DNA from: Nguyenibacter vanlangensis
GTDB lineage: Bacteria > Pseudomonadota > Alphaproteobacteria > Acetobacterales > Acetobacteraceae
Direction of reading: 5' to 3'
Assembly (NCBI RefSeq): GCF_038719015.1
Contig: NZ_CP152276.1
Coordinates: forward strand, 4,419,501-4,483,500
Length of the DNA stretch: 64,000 nt
A model generated the notes under the pieces. It was not told the DNA's origin. It did not search any database and saw only the letters and a list, made by a program, of their open reading frames with translations. Each line of letters opens with the position of its first letter. Position 1 is the stretch's first letter. Shown one piece after another: positions 1 through 8,025 of the stretch. A program made the position numbers and the translations under genes.

Positions 1-492
1 CAGGCCCCTGAACATGCAGTCGGCCAGCAGGGGGGAGGTTGCGAGGGCCGCCGCGCCTTCGCATCCGGTTTCCTCGCCGCCGGTCAGGATGATGGTGACG
101 TCGGGACAATGGCCGGTGTTCGCATGGTGGCGGGCGCATGCGGACATGAAGGCGGCGATTCCGCCCTTCATGTCCGAACTACCGCGCCCATAGACGCGCC
201 CGTCGACGCATTCACCCGAAAAGGGCGGGTAGGTCCACGCCTTGCCGCCCAGAGGAACGGTATCGAGGTGGCCGGAGAAGCCGAGAGTCCCCCCCGGCCG
301 CCGGCCAGGGGGGTGGGCGATGAGATTGACCCGGCGTTCACCGAAACCGATGACCGTAACCGCGAACCCGATGGCGTCGAGAATGCCGGCGCAGAATTGC
401 GCGCAGGCCACCTCGTCGCCGGGTGGATTCAGGCTGGGAATTCGGATCAGGTCCTGGAGAAGCACGACGGGGTCGGTGTGTTGCCTGGTCAT
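1..492 (-). CDS. M20-family metallopeptidase/deacylase (3' part outside window)
   Basis: The gene runs off the left edge; about 164 N-terminal residues are visible. It matches the M20 (ArgE/DapE/carboxypeptidase G2-like) family, zinc enzymes that hydrolyse N-acyl or peptide bonds. Visible motifs are the metal-ligand block FSGHLDTVPLGG near residue 70, the second block GRGSSDMKGG near 105, and the catalytic glutamate pair in TGGEETGC near 140. The ATG at 492 lies 5 bases after the stop of the upstream gene, so it is the last visible cistron of the sugar-type ABC/phosphotriesterase operon. Substrate is unknown; the context suggests removal of an acyl or aminoacyl group from an imported compound (inference). 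Confidence 0.88.
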   Translation of the reverse strand, partial: MTRQHTDPVVLLQDLIRIPSLNPPGDEVACAQFCAGILDAIGFAVTVIGFGERRVNLIAHPPGRRPGGTLGFSGHLDTVPLGGKAWTYPPFSGECVDGRVYGRGSSDMKGGIAAFMSACARHHANTGHCPDVTIILTGGEETGCEGAAALATSPLLADCMFRGL

Positions 493-497
493 GGGGG

Positions 498-1262
498 TCA
501 GGTCCGTGTCGTCAGCCAGTCGAGGCAGTTCAGCCAGAGTGTCCTGTAACCGGGCCATGCCAGGTAGTCGTCCGGCATCCAGTGGACGGACATGTCGCTG
601 GTCCAGACGAGCGAGCGGCCGCGACCCAGGTCCCGCACGGCGATGAGGGGATGGCTGTCTTCGCCCACCGTGGCGACGAGCGTCGCGTCGGGGTGAAGCG
701 TGACCTCGTTGTAGCCGAGAAGGGGCGGCCACGTCCCGGGCAGGCCGGCGACGACGGGATGGGCGGCATCGACGACGCTGACGGGACTACCCTCGGGCGT
801 TTCCTGCCGGTCGTCATAGGGCAGGCAGGCGACGGGAAGGAGCCGTTCGATCGGCGTGTTGCGGTAGCGTGCCTGCCCGTTGACGCCCTGGAAGCTGAGA
901 TAACCCCCGACCATCATGATGCCGCCGCCGTTCTTCACATATTCGACGATGACCTTCAGCCGGTTGGGAAAGGCCTTGCTGTGCAGCCATGTGTCCGGAT
1001 GGATCAGCAGGGTGTTGGCGCCGATGTCGGAGAGGATGATGGCGGCGTACTGAGAGAGATCCTCGACCGCCGCCGGAAACTGGCTCTGCGCCACCTCCGA
1101 GGGCATGTGCGTGACGTCGTAGGACGTGTCGCGCATAGCGTTGAGGAAGTTGACGGCACCACTATGCGCGGTGGTGGTGAAGAACTGGTCAAATCCCTTG
1201 GCGTGGCTGGCGGAACTGATCCACGATTCGCCGACGAGAAGGATCTTCTTTTTTTCCAACAC
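498..1262 (-). CDS. Glutamine-amidotransferase-like (GATase1_like) protein
   Basis: A 254-residue cytosolic protein that resembles the putative glutamine-amidotransferase family with a flavodoxin/GATase1-like fold (PF07090 type). Visible features are the N-terminal KKILLVGESW strand, the glycine-rich NGGGIMMVGGYLSFQG segment near residue 112, and a C-terminal WTSDMSVHW block. I see no clear Cys-His-Glu triad, so amidotransferase activity is doubtful. The start appears to be GTG at 1262, 13 bases after the phosphotriesterase-like gene. Its place between that hydrolase and an M20 deacylase suggests a role in the same catabolic pathway. Function is not known. Confidence 0.8.
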   Translation of the reverse strand: MLEKKKILLVGESWISSASHAKGFDQFFTTTAHSGAVNFLNAMRDTSYDVTHMPSEVAQSQFPAAVEDLSQYAAIILSDIGANTLLIHPDTWLHSKAFPNRLKVIVEYVKNGGGIMMVGGYLSFQGVNGQARYRNTPIERLLPVACLPYDDRQETPEGSPVSVVDAAHPVVAGLPGTWPPLLGYNEVTLHPDATLVATVGEDSHPLIAVRDLGRGRSLVWTSDMSVHWMPDDYLAWPGYRTLWLNCLDWLTTRT

Positions 1263-1275
1263 GGAATTTTCTCTT

Positions 1276-2358
1276 TCAGAGTTGTTGTCCGCCGCACATG
1301 GCTTGCCTGGGATTCGCGACGAGGAGCTGTTCGATGTCGCGGTCCCCCAGCCCGAGGCGTTTCAGGCGGGGAACGAAATGACGCAGGATGTATCCGTAAC
1401 CATGCCCTCCGTAGCGGGTGAGCATGCTCTTGAGGAATACGTCGTGCGAGACGAGGACTTTCCTTCCGTATCCTCGTTCGAAAAGTTGGACGATAGCCTT
1501 GGCGTTTTCGTCGTCGGAGGGGCACTGGGCGTCTTCCTCCGGATAATAATAGGACATGGAGATCATGTCGTATTCGAGGTAGGCGCCGCGCTCGGCCAGG
1601 CTGTGCTGGTAGCCCGGGTCGGAAAGGCTGGGGTTCATGTGGCAGAGGATCACGTGATTGAGGTCCGCGCCCTGTTCTTCTGCGATGTCGAGCATGTCGT
1701 GGGCGACGCGCCGCCAGGCGGGAAGATGGATCGAAAGGGGGACCGAGGTCTCGGCCGAGGCAATCGCGGCGGCGCGCAGGACTTTTTCCTCGTCCTTCGT
1801 CATGGTGGAGGAGATGCCGATCTCCCCGACGATGCCGGCCACGATGTCCGGCCTGTCCGCCGTGCCGCCGACATCGCGGATGATGCGTCGGGCAAGCTGG
1901 TCGGCGCTTTCCGGACCCACATAGTCGGGATGGGACGGCTGGAGATAATATCCGGCGCCCATGACGATGTTCAGCCCGGTTCGCCGGGCAATGTCGCGCA
2001 GGGTCGCGGGAGCGCGGCCGATGCCGACATTGGTCGGGTCGATCACAGTGCGGCCGCCGAGCGCACCGAATTTCTTCAGTTCCTCGACCGCGAGGTCGGC
2101 GCTGTCGAGCATGCAGTTGTCGCGGTTGCCCAGCGGGTTCATCGCGATTTCGCCCAGCATGTCCATCGCCAGCGGCCGCATCGCCCACGAGTGGTGGCAG
2201 GCACAGGAGGGCGCGACCCATTTCTTCGAGGCGTCGAGCATGATGTGTTCATGCATCAGGGTGATGCCCATCTGGTCGGGCGCGATGGGGCCGTTGACGG
2301 TCATGAGCCGGCCGCCGAGGACGCCGATGGAACCGGTTCCGGCATTTTCAGTCGTCAT
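1276..2358 (-). CDS. Phosphotriesterase-family metal-dependent hydrolase
   Basis: 360 residues with an amidohydrolase-superfamily TIM barrel of the phosphotriesterase (PTE/PHP) branch, whose members cleave phosphotriesters, lactones or unknown esters with a binuclear metal site. Candidate ligands are HEH in LMHEHIMLD (about residue 36), the glutamate of GEIGIS (about 172), H in SIHLPAW, H in ILCHMN and D in LVSHDVFLKSM (about 303). A bridging glutamate instead of a carbamylated lysine is a feature of the PHP-type branch rather than true phosphotriesterases. It overlaps the permease gene by 11 bases, so it is probably translated with the transporter and acts on its imported substrate. Confidence 0.88.
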   Translation of the reverse strand: MTTENAGTGSIGVLGGRLMTVNGPIAPDQMGITLMHEHIMLDASKKWVAPSCACHHSWAMRPLAMDMLGEIAMNPLGNRDNCMLDSADLAVEELKKFGALGGRTVIDPTNVGIGRAPATLRDIARRTGLNIVMGAGYYLQPSHPDYVGPESADQLARRIIRDVGGTADRPDIVAGIVGEIGISSTMTKDEEKVLRAAAIASAETSVPLSIHLPAWRRVAHDMLDIAEEQGADLNHVILCHMNPSLSDPGYQHSLAERGAYLEYDMISMSYYYPEEDAQCPSDDENAKAIVQLFERGYGRKVLVSHDVFLKSMLTRYGGHGYGYILRHFVPRLKRLGLGDRDIEQLLVANPRQAMCGGQQL

Positions 2359-3400
2359 GATCGCTTTTCCCGATTCCGAAGATGACTCTGCCCTTGAGGG
2401 TCATGTTGATCCAGATAGCGCCGATGGTGATAAGGCCGGTGAGGATCTGGGTGAGGAAGGGAGAGACGTGGGCGAGGATGAGGCCGTTCTTCAGGCAGGC
2501 GAGGGTGAGGATGCCCAGAGCCGAGCCGATGACGGAACCGTAGCCGCCGGCGAGGCTGGTGCCGCCCAGGACGACGGCGGCGATGACGTCGAGTTCGAAG
2601 CCGACACCGATATTGGACGAGGCGCTGCCCAGCCGTCCGGTCATGAGGATGCCCGACAAGGCGGCGGCGAGGCCGCTGAGTGCATAGACAGTCAGCGAGA
2701 CGCGGCGGACGTTCACGCCCGTCCGGCGCACGCCCTCCTGGTTGGAGCCGATGCCTGTGACGTAGCGTCCGAAGCGGGTGCAGTGCAGGGTGATACCGGC
2801 GGCGGCGACGCAGCCGAGCATGATGACGGCGGGGACTGGAAAGGGGCCGATCCAGCCGCGTCCCGGCCATTCGAGCAGGGGTGCGTTTTCTGGCAGCGGT
2901 AGGGAATAGCCCTGGGCGATCAGCAGGGAAAGCCCGCGAAAGACGGACATGGTGGCCAGCGTGACGATGAAGGGCGCCATGCCGATGCGAGTGATCAGAA
3001 GGCCGTTGGTCGTACCCGCTACAGTTCCTGCCAGCAGCGCGCCCGCCAGGGCCAGGACGGAAGGCAGGTGCCAGAATGTGGCAAGGACAGCCATGGCGAT
3101 CCCGCTGAACGCGGCAACCGCACCGATGGAAAGGTCGATGCCGCCAGTGGTGATGACCAGCGTCATTGCCGCGGCGGAAATGAAAGACCCGGCATTCTGG
3201 CGCAGAATGGTCAGAAAGTTGGCCAGGGATAGAAAGGAGGGCGCGCAGAACGAGAAGATCAGAACGCACACCAGCAGCAGGCAGACCACGCTGGCCAGGC
3301 CAGGTTGCCGTTCGAGCAGCAGGGCGGCCTTGGGCAGGCGCATGCGCCGCGCGGCATTTTGTTGGGGCGTGTGGGGCTGCCTAGTATGCGGAACGGGCAT
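2348..3400 (-). CDS. Sugar-type ABC transporter permease (RbsC-like)
   Basis: About 350 residues with a short basic N-terminus and about eight to ten hydrophobic segments. It belongs to the BPD_transp_2 permease family of ribose/xylose-type importers, recognised by ITTGGIDLSIGAVAAFSG near residue 85 and the late VLGGTSLAGGYGSV block. The ATG at 3400 is preferred because a GGGAG ribosome-binding site lies just upstream; an in-frame start at 3418 also exists. It overlaps the 3' end of the ATPase gene by 20 bases and the phosphotriesterase-like gene by 11. It forms the inner-membrane channel of the importer. Confidence 0.9.
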   Translation of the reverse strand: MPVPHTRQPHTPQQNAARRMRLPKAALLLERQPGLASVVCLLLVCVLIFSFCAPSFLSLANFLTILRQNAGSFISAAAMTLVITTGGIDLSIGAVAAFSGIAMAVLATFWHLPSVLALAGALLAGTVAGTTNGLLITRIGMAPFIVTLATMSVFRGLSLLIAQGYSLPLPENAPLLEWPGRGWIGPFPVPAVIMLGCVAAAGITLHCTRFGRYVTGIGSNQEGVRRTGVNVRRVSLTVYALSGLAAALSGILMTGRLGSASSNIGVGFELDVIAAVVLGGTSLAGGYGSVIGSALGILTLACLKNGLILAHVSPFLTQILTGLITIGAIWINMTLKGRVIFGIGKSDHDD

Positions 3401-4154
3401 GGAAGCGCTCTCCCACAATCAAATCGACGAGTTCTCCGATATTGGTGTCGCCGATCCGTCGCTCGGCGGCGACGATACCGTCGCGGATGACGGCGACCCG
3501 ATCACAGACATGGAAGAGATCCTGGAGCCGGTGCGTGATGAGAATCACGGTCACTCCCTGGTCACGAAGTTTCTTTATTAAATCAAGAACGGCTTCGACC
3601 TCCATCACGGCGAGCGCCGCGGTGGGCTCGTCCAGGATCAGCACGCGGGGGTTGAAGGCAGCGGCACGGGCGATGGCGATTGCCTGCCGCTGGCCGCCGG
3701 ACAGGCTGTCCACGCGGGCGTGCGTGTCGCGGATCACCACCCCCAGGCCCTGGAGCATCTCCGCGCTTCGCCGATGCATCGCTCCCGTGTCGAGGAAAGG
3801 AAGTCCGAGAATACGACGCGTGGGCTCACGCCCCATGAAAAGATTGCCCGCGACATCGATCGAGCCACACAGGGAAAGGTCCTGGTAGACCATATGAATG
3901 CCGGCATCCTGCGCGTCGCGCGGCGAGGCGAAGTGGCAGGGCCGCCCATCAATGAGGATCTCGCCGCTGCTCGGCGCCAGGGCACCGGAAAGGATCTTGG
4001 TCAGGGTGGATTTGCCGGCACCGTTGTCGCCTAGCAGGCCAAGCACTTCGCCGTGGCCGATGGACAGATCGACTCCGCGCAGCGGCGTGATGGCACCGAA
4101 ACGGCGGGTTATGCGCCGCATGTCCACGGCCGGGGCGACGGAAGGATTGGTCAT
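3381..4154 (-). CDS. Sugar-type ABC transporter ATP-binding protein (single domain)
   Basis: 257 residues with one nucleotide-binding domain: Walker A GDNGAGKST near residue 42, Q-loop in MVYQDLSL, signature LSGGQ near 153, Walker B VLILDEPTAAL and switch histidine in LITHR. RbsA-type proteins usually carry two fused domains (about 500 residues); this is the single-domain FrcA-like form. It lies between the binding-protein gene (9-base gap) and the permease gene (overlap). It powers uptake through the permease. Confidence 0.92.
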   Translation of the reverse strand: MTNPSVAPAVDMRRITRRFGAITPLRGVDLSIGHGEVLGLLGDNGAGKSTLTKILSGALAPSSGEILIDGRPCHFASPRDAQDAGIHMVYQDLSLCGSIDVAGNLFMGREPTRRILGLPFLDTGAMHRRSAEMLQGLGVVIRDTHARVDSLSGGQRQAIAIARAAAFNPRVLILDEPTAALAVMEVEAVLDLIKKLRDQGVTVILITHRLQDLFHVCDRVAVIRDGIVAAERRIGDTNIGELVDLIVGERFHARSAY

Positions 4155-4163
4155 GGCTGCACA

Positions 4164-5093
4164 TCACAGGATGCCGTGAGGATATTGGGGGGTGACGATG
4201 GTCGCGGGAACGATGATGTCGTGGGGGACTGGCATGTCGTGCAGCCAGTGGTGGACGGCCTTTACCGCCGCTTCGCCCATGCGGACGGTATCCTGAACGG
4301 CGGTGGCAAGGACGATGCCGTCGCGCAGGCCCTTGTTGATCTCAGGAGACATGTCCCAACCGGCCAGGTGGACGGTCCTGCGTGGTGGGCTGGTTTGCAG
4401 GGCGGAGAGCGCGCCGATCATGGCAGGCTCTCCGGTGGCGTAGATCAGGTCGAGGTCCGGCGCGGCGGCTAGCAGGTCCTCGGCGGCTGTCTGAGCTGAA
4501 TCGAGGATGTTCTGGCCATCGACGAATCCGGATACATGCATGAAAGGCGCCTCCTTTTTCATGGCATCGAGAAAACCGCTATAGCGCAGGGTCTGAATGT
4601 ACGAACCGGTGGCGCCGATGATGCCGATGCGGGTAGGCTGGACGAGGCCGGGCTGGAGAAGGGCATCGAGCAGGCGCGCGGCGGTGCGGATATTGTCGAC
4701 GCCGATCTGGGCGATGGTTTTTCCGGCAACGATGGCGTCGATCGCAATGACGGGCACGTTGAAGCGGCGGGCCGTGTCGATCGCATCGCGTACACCATAG
4801 ACATCGATGGCACAGAGCAGGATGGCGCTGACCTTCTGCTGAGCGTAGGTTTCGATGGCGTCGGACTGGGCGACAGGGCTGTTGTCGGCGTCGAAGACAG
4901 AGAGGGTATAGCCGAGGCGATTGCACCCGGTTCGGACGCCACGGGTGATTTCGTTAAAATATTCCGAGGATTCCGTCGTCTGCACCAGCGCGATATGCAC
5001 GCTGCCCGGCTGTGGCGTTCCGGCCCGGCAGATACCCGGCAGACACATCGTTAACGCGCCGTAGAGCAGTTTTCGTCGATGAACTGTCAGCAT
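4164..5093 (-). CDS. Periplasmic sugar-type substrate-binding protein
   Basis: About 309 residues from the ATG at 5093. The start MLTVHRRKLLYGALTMCLPG is a signal sequence ending near CRAG, so export is likely. The rest is a type-1 periplasmic binding fold (Peripla_BP_4, RbsB-like), with VHIALVQTTESSEYF at the start of the mature part, AIDAIVAGKTIAQIGVDN mid-protein and ATGEPAMIGAL in the second lobe. It is the first gene of the operon and faces the LacI-type regulator across a palindromic operator. The ligand could be a sugar, polyol or lactone-type compound (inference). Confidence 0.88.
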   Translation of the reverse strand: MLTVHRRKLLYGALTMCLPGICRAGTPQPGSVHIALVQTTESSEYFNEITRGVRTGCNRLGYTLSVFDADNSPVAQSDAIETYAQQKVSAILLCAIDVYGVRDAIDTARRFNVPVIAIDAIVAGKTIAQIGVDNIRTAARLLDALLQPGLVQPTRIGIIGATGSYIQTLRYSGFLDAMKKEAPFMHVSGFVDGQNILDSAQTAAEDLLAAAPDLDLIYATGEPAMIGALSALQTSPPRRTVHLAGWDMSPEINKGLRDGIVLATAVQDTVRMGEAAVKAVHHWLHDMPVPHDIIVPATIVTPQYPHGIL

Positions 5094-5144
5094 GGCATCC
5101 GGTCCGCGGGTCGGGAGGTGGACGACGGCACCGGTTCGCTGGTT

Positions 5145-5166
5145 TTTGGTAAACCGGTTTATCCAA
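5145..5166. promoter_or_regulatory. Probable LacI-family operator
   Basis: The 12-base perfect palindrome TAAACCGGTTTA (5150-5161) lies inside a longer imperfect inverted repeat. It sits between the divergent regulator and transporter genes, about 60 bases from the binding-protein start. A CG-centred AAACCGGTTT core is typical of LacI-family operators. It probably controls the importer operon and perhaps the regulator. Confidence 0.75.
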
Positions 5167-5301
5167 TGAAATCGGATACGCATTCCGTTGTCAAGCCGTG
5201 ATGATTGGGGCCGCCGTTGTGCGCGCGGGGATTGGCGATTAGTATGAGGCCCGGATCGATGCGGCTTCATGTCCCGGTCCTTGATGTGCTGGACGCTGCT
5301 G

Positions 5302-6312
5302 ATGAAGAAAAAGGCGCCTACCATTCAAGATGTCGCCGACAAGGCGGGTCTTTCGAAGGCGGCTGTCTCGCGATACCTGAACAAATCGATCAGGCTGCCC
5401 CAGGACACGGGGCGCAAGATCGACGAGGCGGTCGAAGCCCTGGGCTATCGGCGTAACCTGCTCGCCAGGCGGCTGAGCAAGGGCGGCAGCGAGACGCTCG
5501 GGCTGGTGGTGCCCGAAATTTCCAACCCCTTCTTTTCCGAAATGGCGGAAGCCGTTGAGCAGACCGCGTCGGAGCGGGGCTATAACCTGATCCTGGGAAT
5601 CAGCCGGAACCATCCGGAGAAGGAACTGGGTTTTCTGCGTTGGATCGACGATTCAATTGTCGATGGGTTGCTGTTCGTGACGAACCGGCCCGACAATCGG
5701 CGCCTGCAGCTCGAGATCCGTCGTTACGACGAAGTGGTCATTCTCGATGAGGATATTCCTGGCACAACGCAAGACAAGGTATTCTGCCATAATGTCGAAG
5801 GGGCATACGATGCCACCCGGCATCTGATCGAGACCGGGCACAGGTTGATCTTTCACGTAACGGGCCCTGCCTCCCTGATGAGTGTACAGGAGCGTCTGGA
5901 GGGGTTCCGGTTGGCGCATCGGCAGGCCGGGCTTGCGTGTCCCGACAGCCATGTCTTCCATCACGACTATACCCAACAGTTCGGTCGTGAGGTGGTCCGG
6001 GAAATTCTGGCCCGCCCCGCGCGACCGGACGCGGTATTCGCCGCCAGCGACTACATCGCGATCGGGATGCTGGAAGAGTTGCGGCGCCATGACGTTCGTG
6101 TTCCCGACGATATGTCAATCGTTGGTTTTGATGACACCGCGCTGGCCGACCTGGTTACACCGAAGCTGACGACGATCCGGCAGGATGCGGCCGAGTTGGG
6201 GCGGATCGGGACCGGACGCCTTTTGGATACGCTGGCGCGCCGCGACAAACCACGCGACATTATACGAATCGCGACGGCTCTGGTGATACGCGATTCGGTA
6301 TCCCACCGATGA
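5302..6312 (+). CDS. LacI-family transcriptional regulator
   Basis: From the ATG at 5302 the protein has about 336 residues. It starts with a canonical LacI DNA-binding helix-turn-helix, TIQDVADKAGLSKAAVSRYL, followed by the hinge region YRRNLLARRLSKGG. A periplasmic-binding-like effector domain follows, with LGLVVPEISNPFFSEM, ASDYIAIGMLEEL and SIVGFDDTALADL. The length fits the family. It is divergent from the ABC/phosphotriesterase operon and almost certainly regulates it through the palindrome at 5150. An upstream in-frame ATG at 5269 would add an unconserved leader, so 5302 is preferred. Confidence 0.93.
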   Translation: MKKKAPTIQDVADKAGLSKAAVSRYLNKSIRLPQDTGRKIDEAVEALGYRRNLLARRLSKGGSETLGLVVPEISNPFFSEMAEAVEQTASERGYNLILGISRNHPEKELGFLRWIDDSIVDGLLFVTNRPDNRRLQLEIRRYDEVVILDEDIPGTTQDKVFCHNVEGAYDATRHLIETGHRLIFHVTGPASLMSVQERLEGFRLAHRQAGLACPDSHVFHHDYTQQFGREVVREILARPARPDAVFAASDYIAIGMLEELRRHDVRVPDDMSIVGFDDTALADLVTPKLTTIRQDAAELGRIGTGRLLDTLARRDKPRDIIRIATALVIRDSVSHR

Positions 6313-6348
6313 TGTTGAGCATCCGGTAATTCCGTAGGTCTGGACAGA

Positions 6349-6915
6349 TCATTTCACCGCTGCGAGAGCCTGATCGAGACGATAATTGCTGTGTCGGATT
6401 CGTTCAATTGCTGGATCAAAGCCGGCTTCGATCTCTTCTCGCATCGATGTTCGATCCCTCAACGCGATGACGCGATTGATCGGTGATGCGCCAGCAAGCG
6501 GGTATGGGGACGTGCAGTCACTCTGCAAAGGCGGCCATCAGTGTGTTGGGTGCACTCGACCTTGCCAGTGAGATGAGGAGAACACGGCGGGATCGGGCGA
6601 CACTTGATGTCCCAGTCACGCAAGCGCTACTGGACGGCCTCCGCGAAGAATTCAAGCCCTCGATCAGTCTGCACGCGCTGTATGCCAAAGGGCATTTTGT
6701 CGATAACGCGATCAAGGAAATCGAGCGGTTTTTTTCTGTTCGACGGCGATATACGCCCAGTAATTTGTAGCGCGAGCAGTCGTCGAACTCGATCACCCGG
6801 TATGGGGCGGTTATATCGTCTCGTTCCTGCCATGACGAACCAGCACGCGATGGATTGTATCGAGTGACTGTGTCAGATCATGGAGATGCCACACCGTCGG
6901 CAGACGAAGCTCGCA
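6349..6915 (-). pseudogene. Decayed IS481-type transposase
   Basis: Minus-strand translation gives IS481/integrase-core fragments in different frames: TIHRVLVRHGRN, then VIEFDDCSRYKLLGVYRRR, a frame change to FLDRVIDKMPFGIQRVQTDR, then RDWDIKCRPIPP and SPHLTGKVE, ending with SNYRLDQALAAVK before a stop at 6349. The N-terminal part is missing and the frame is broken at least twice, so it is inactive. It starts just after the lacI-type gene. I could not identify convincing terminal inverted repeats. The next 187 bases, to 7102, hold no recognisable gene. Confidence 0.8.
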
Positions 6916-7102
6916 TCGCCACATTGCGCGTATAGTTCGACCCACCCGCGCCCGATTACTTGAAAATTAAGCAGGAAAATTGAAACGATGTCGTCGAATC
7001 TCACCCTTATCAAGGTAAGGAAGCGTATTGCGACCATTCCCTTGGTATGGGTGCGGTCATCATGGCCTGAAATGCGACACGGAACCAGCAGGGAAGAAAC
7101 CC

Positions 7103-8008
7103 CTACGCATCCCCCCGCGCGACATGGCAGCGCGCCAGCCGGTCGAATTCCGCGATCTCCAGCGTCTCGGCGCGCCGCGCGCCGTCGATCCCGGCCGCCG
7201 CCAGCAGCGCCTCGCCGCCGATCGGGCGCAGCGAACCGCGCAGCATCTTGCGCCGCTGCCCGAAGGCGGCGGCCGTCACCTGCTCCATGGCGCGGAACAG
7301 CGCGGGCGCCGGTTGCACCGCATGGGGGATCAGGCTGACGACCGCCGAATAGACCTTGGGCGGCGGCGAGAACGCGCCGGGCGGAATACGCATCACCAGC
7401 GCGCAGCGGCAGGTCCATTGCGCCAGCACCGCCAGGCGCCCGTAATGGGGCGTGTCCGGGGCGGCGCAGATCCGCTCGGCGACCTCCATCTGGAACATCA
7501 GCGTCAGCCGCTCCCACACCGCCGCCTGGCGCAGCCAGCCCACCAGCAGCGGCGTGCCGACATTATAGGGCAGGTTGGCGACGACCTGCCGCGGGGCAGG
7601 GCACAGTTCGCTCAGGTCCCGCCGGGTGGCGTCGGCCTCCACCAGGCGCAGCCGGTCGGGATAACGCGCGGCCAGTTCGGCGATCACCGCCACCGCGCGC
7701 GGGTCGATCTCCACCGCCGTCACCGTCTCGGCGGCACTGTCCAGCAGCGCGCGCGTCAACCCGCCCGGCCCGGGGCCGACCTCCACCACATGCCGCCCCG
7801 CCAGGTCGCCGGCCAGCCCGGCAATCCGCGCCACGATCCCCGGATCCAGCAGAAAATGCTGCCCCAGCGCCTTGCGCGCATCCAGCCCATGGCGGGCGAT
7901 CACCGCGCGCAGCGGCTCCAGCCCCGACCCCTGTTCCAGCTCCTGACCCGCCCCGTCCGGCCGCGCCCCTGGCGTGCGTTCAGCCGACATGCGTTCGGCC
8001 CCGGTCAC
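7103..8008 (-). CDS. rsmA: 16S rRNA (adenine1518/1519-N6)-dimethyltransferase
   Basis: 301 residues. KsgA/RsmA dimethylates two adjacent adenines in helix 45 of 16S rRNA late in small-subunit assembly. Family marks are KALGQHFLLD near residue 46, SAM motif I VVEVGPGPGGLTRALL near 75, the catalytic motif IV NLPYNVGTP near 145, and FSPPPKVYSAVVSL near 215. The start may be GTG at 8008 or ATG at 7990. The gene follows surA with a 17-base gap. In many proteobacteria pdxA sits between surA and rsmA; it is absent here. Confidence 0.93.
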   Translation of the reverse strand: MTGAERMSAERTPGARPDGAGQELEQGSGLEPLRAVIARHGLDARKALGQHFLLDPGIVARIAGLAGDLAGRHVVEVGPGPGGLTRALLDSAAETVTAVEIDPRAVAVIAELAARYPDRLRLVEADATRRDLSELCPAPRQVVANLPYNVGTPLLVGWLRQAAVWERLTLMFQMEVAERICAAPDTPHYGRLAVLAQWTCRCALVMRIPPGAFSPPPKVYSAVVSLIPHAVQPAPALFRAMEQVTAAAFGQRRKMLRGSLRPIGGEALLAAAGIDGARRAETLEIAEFDRLARCHVARGDA

Positions 8009-8025
8009 AACGCGTTTCCCGTGAC

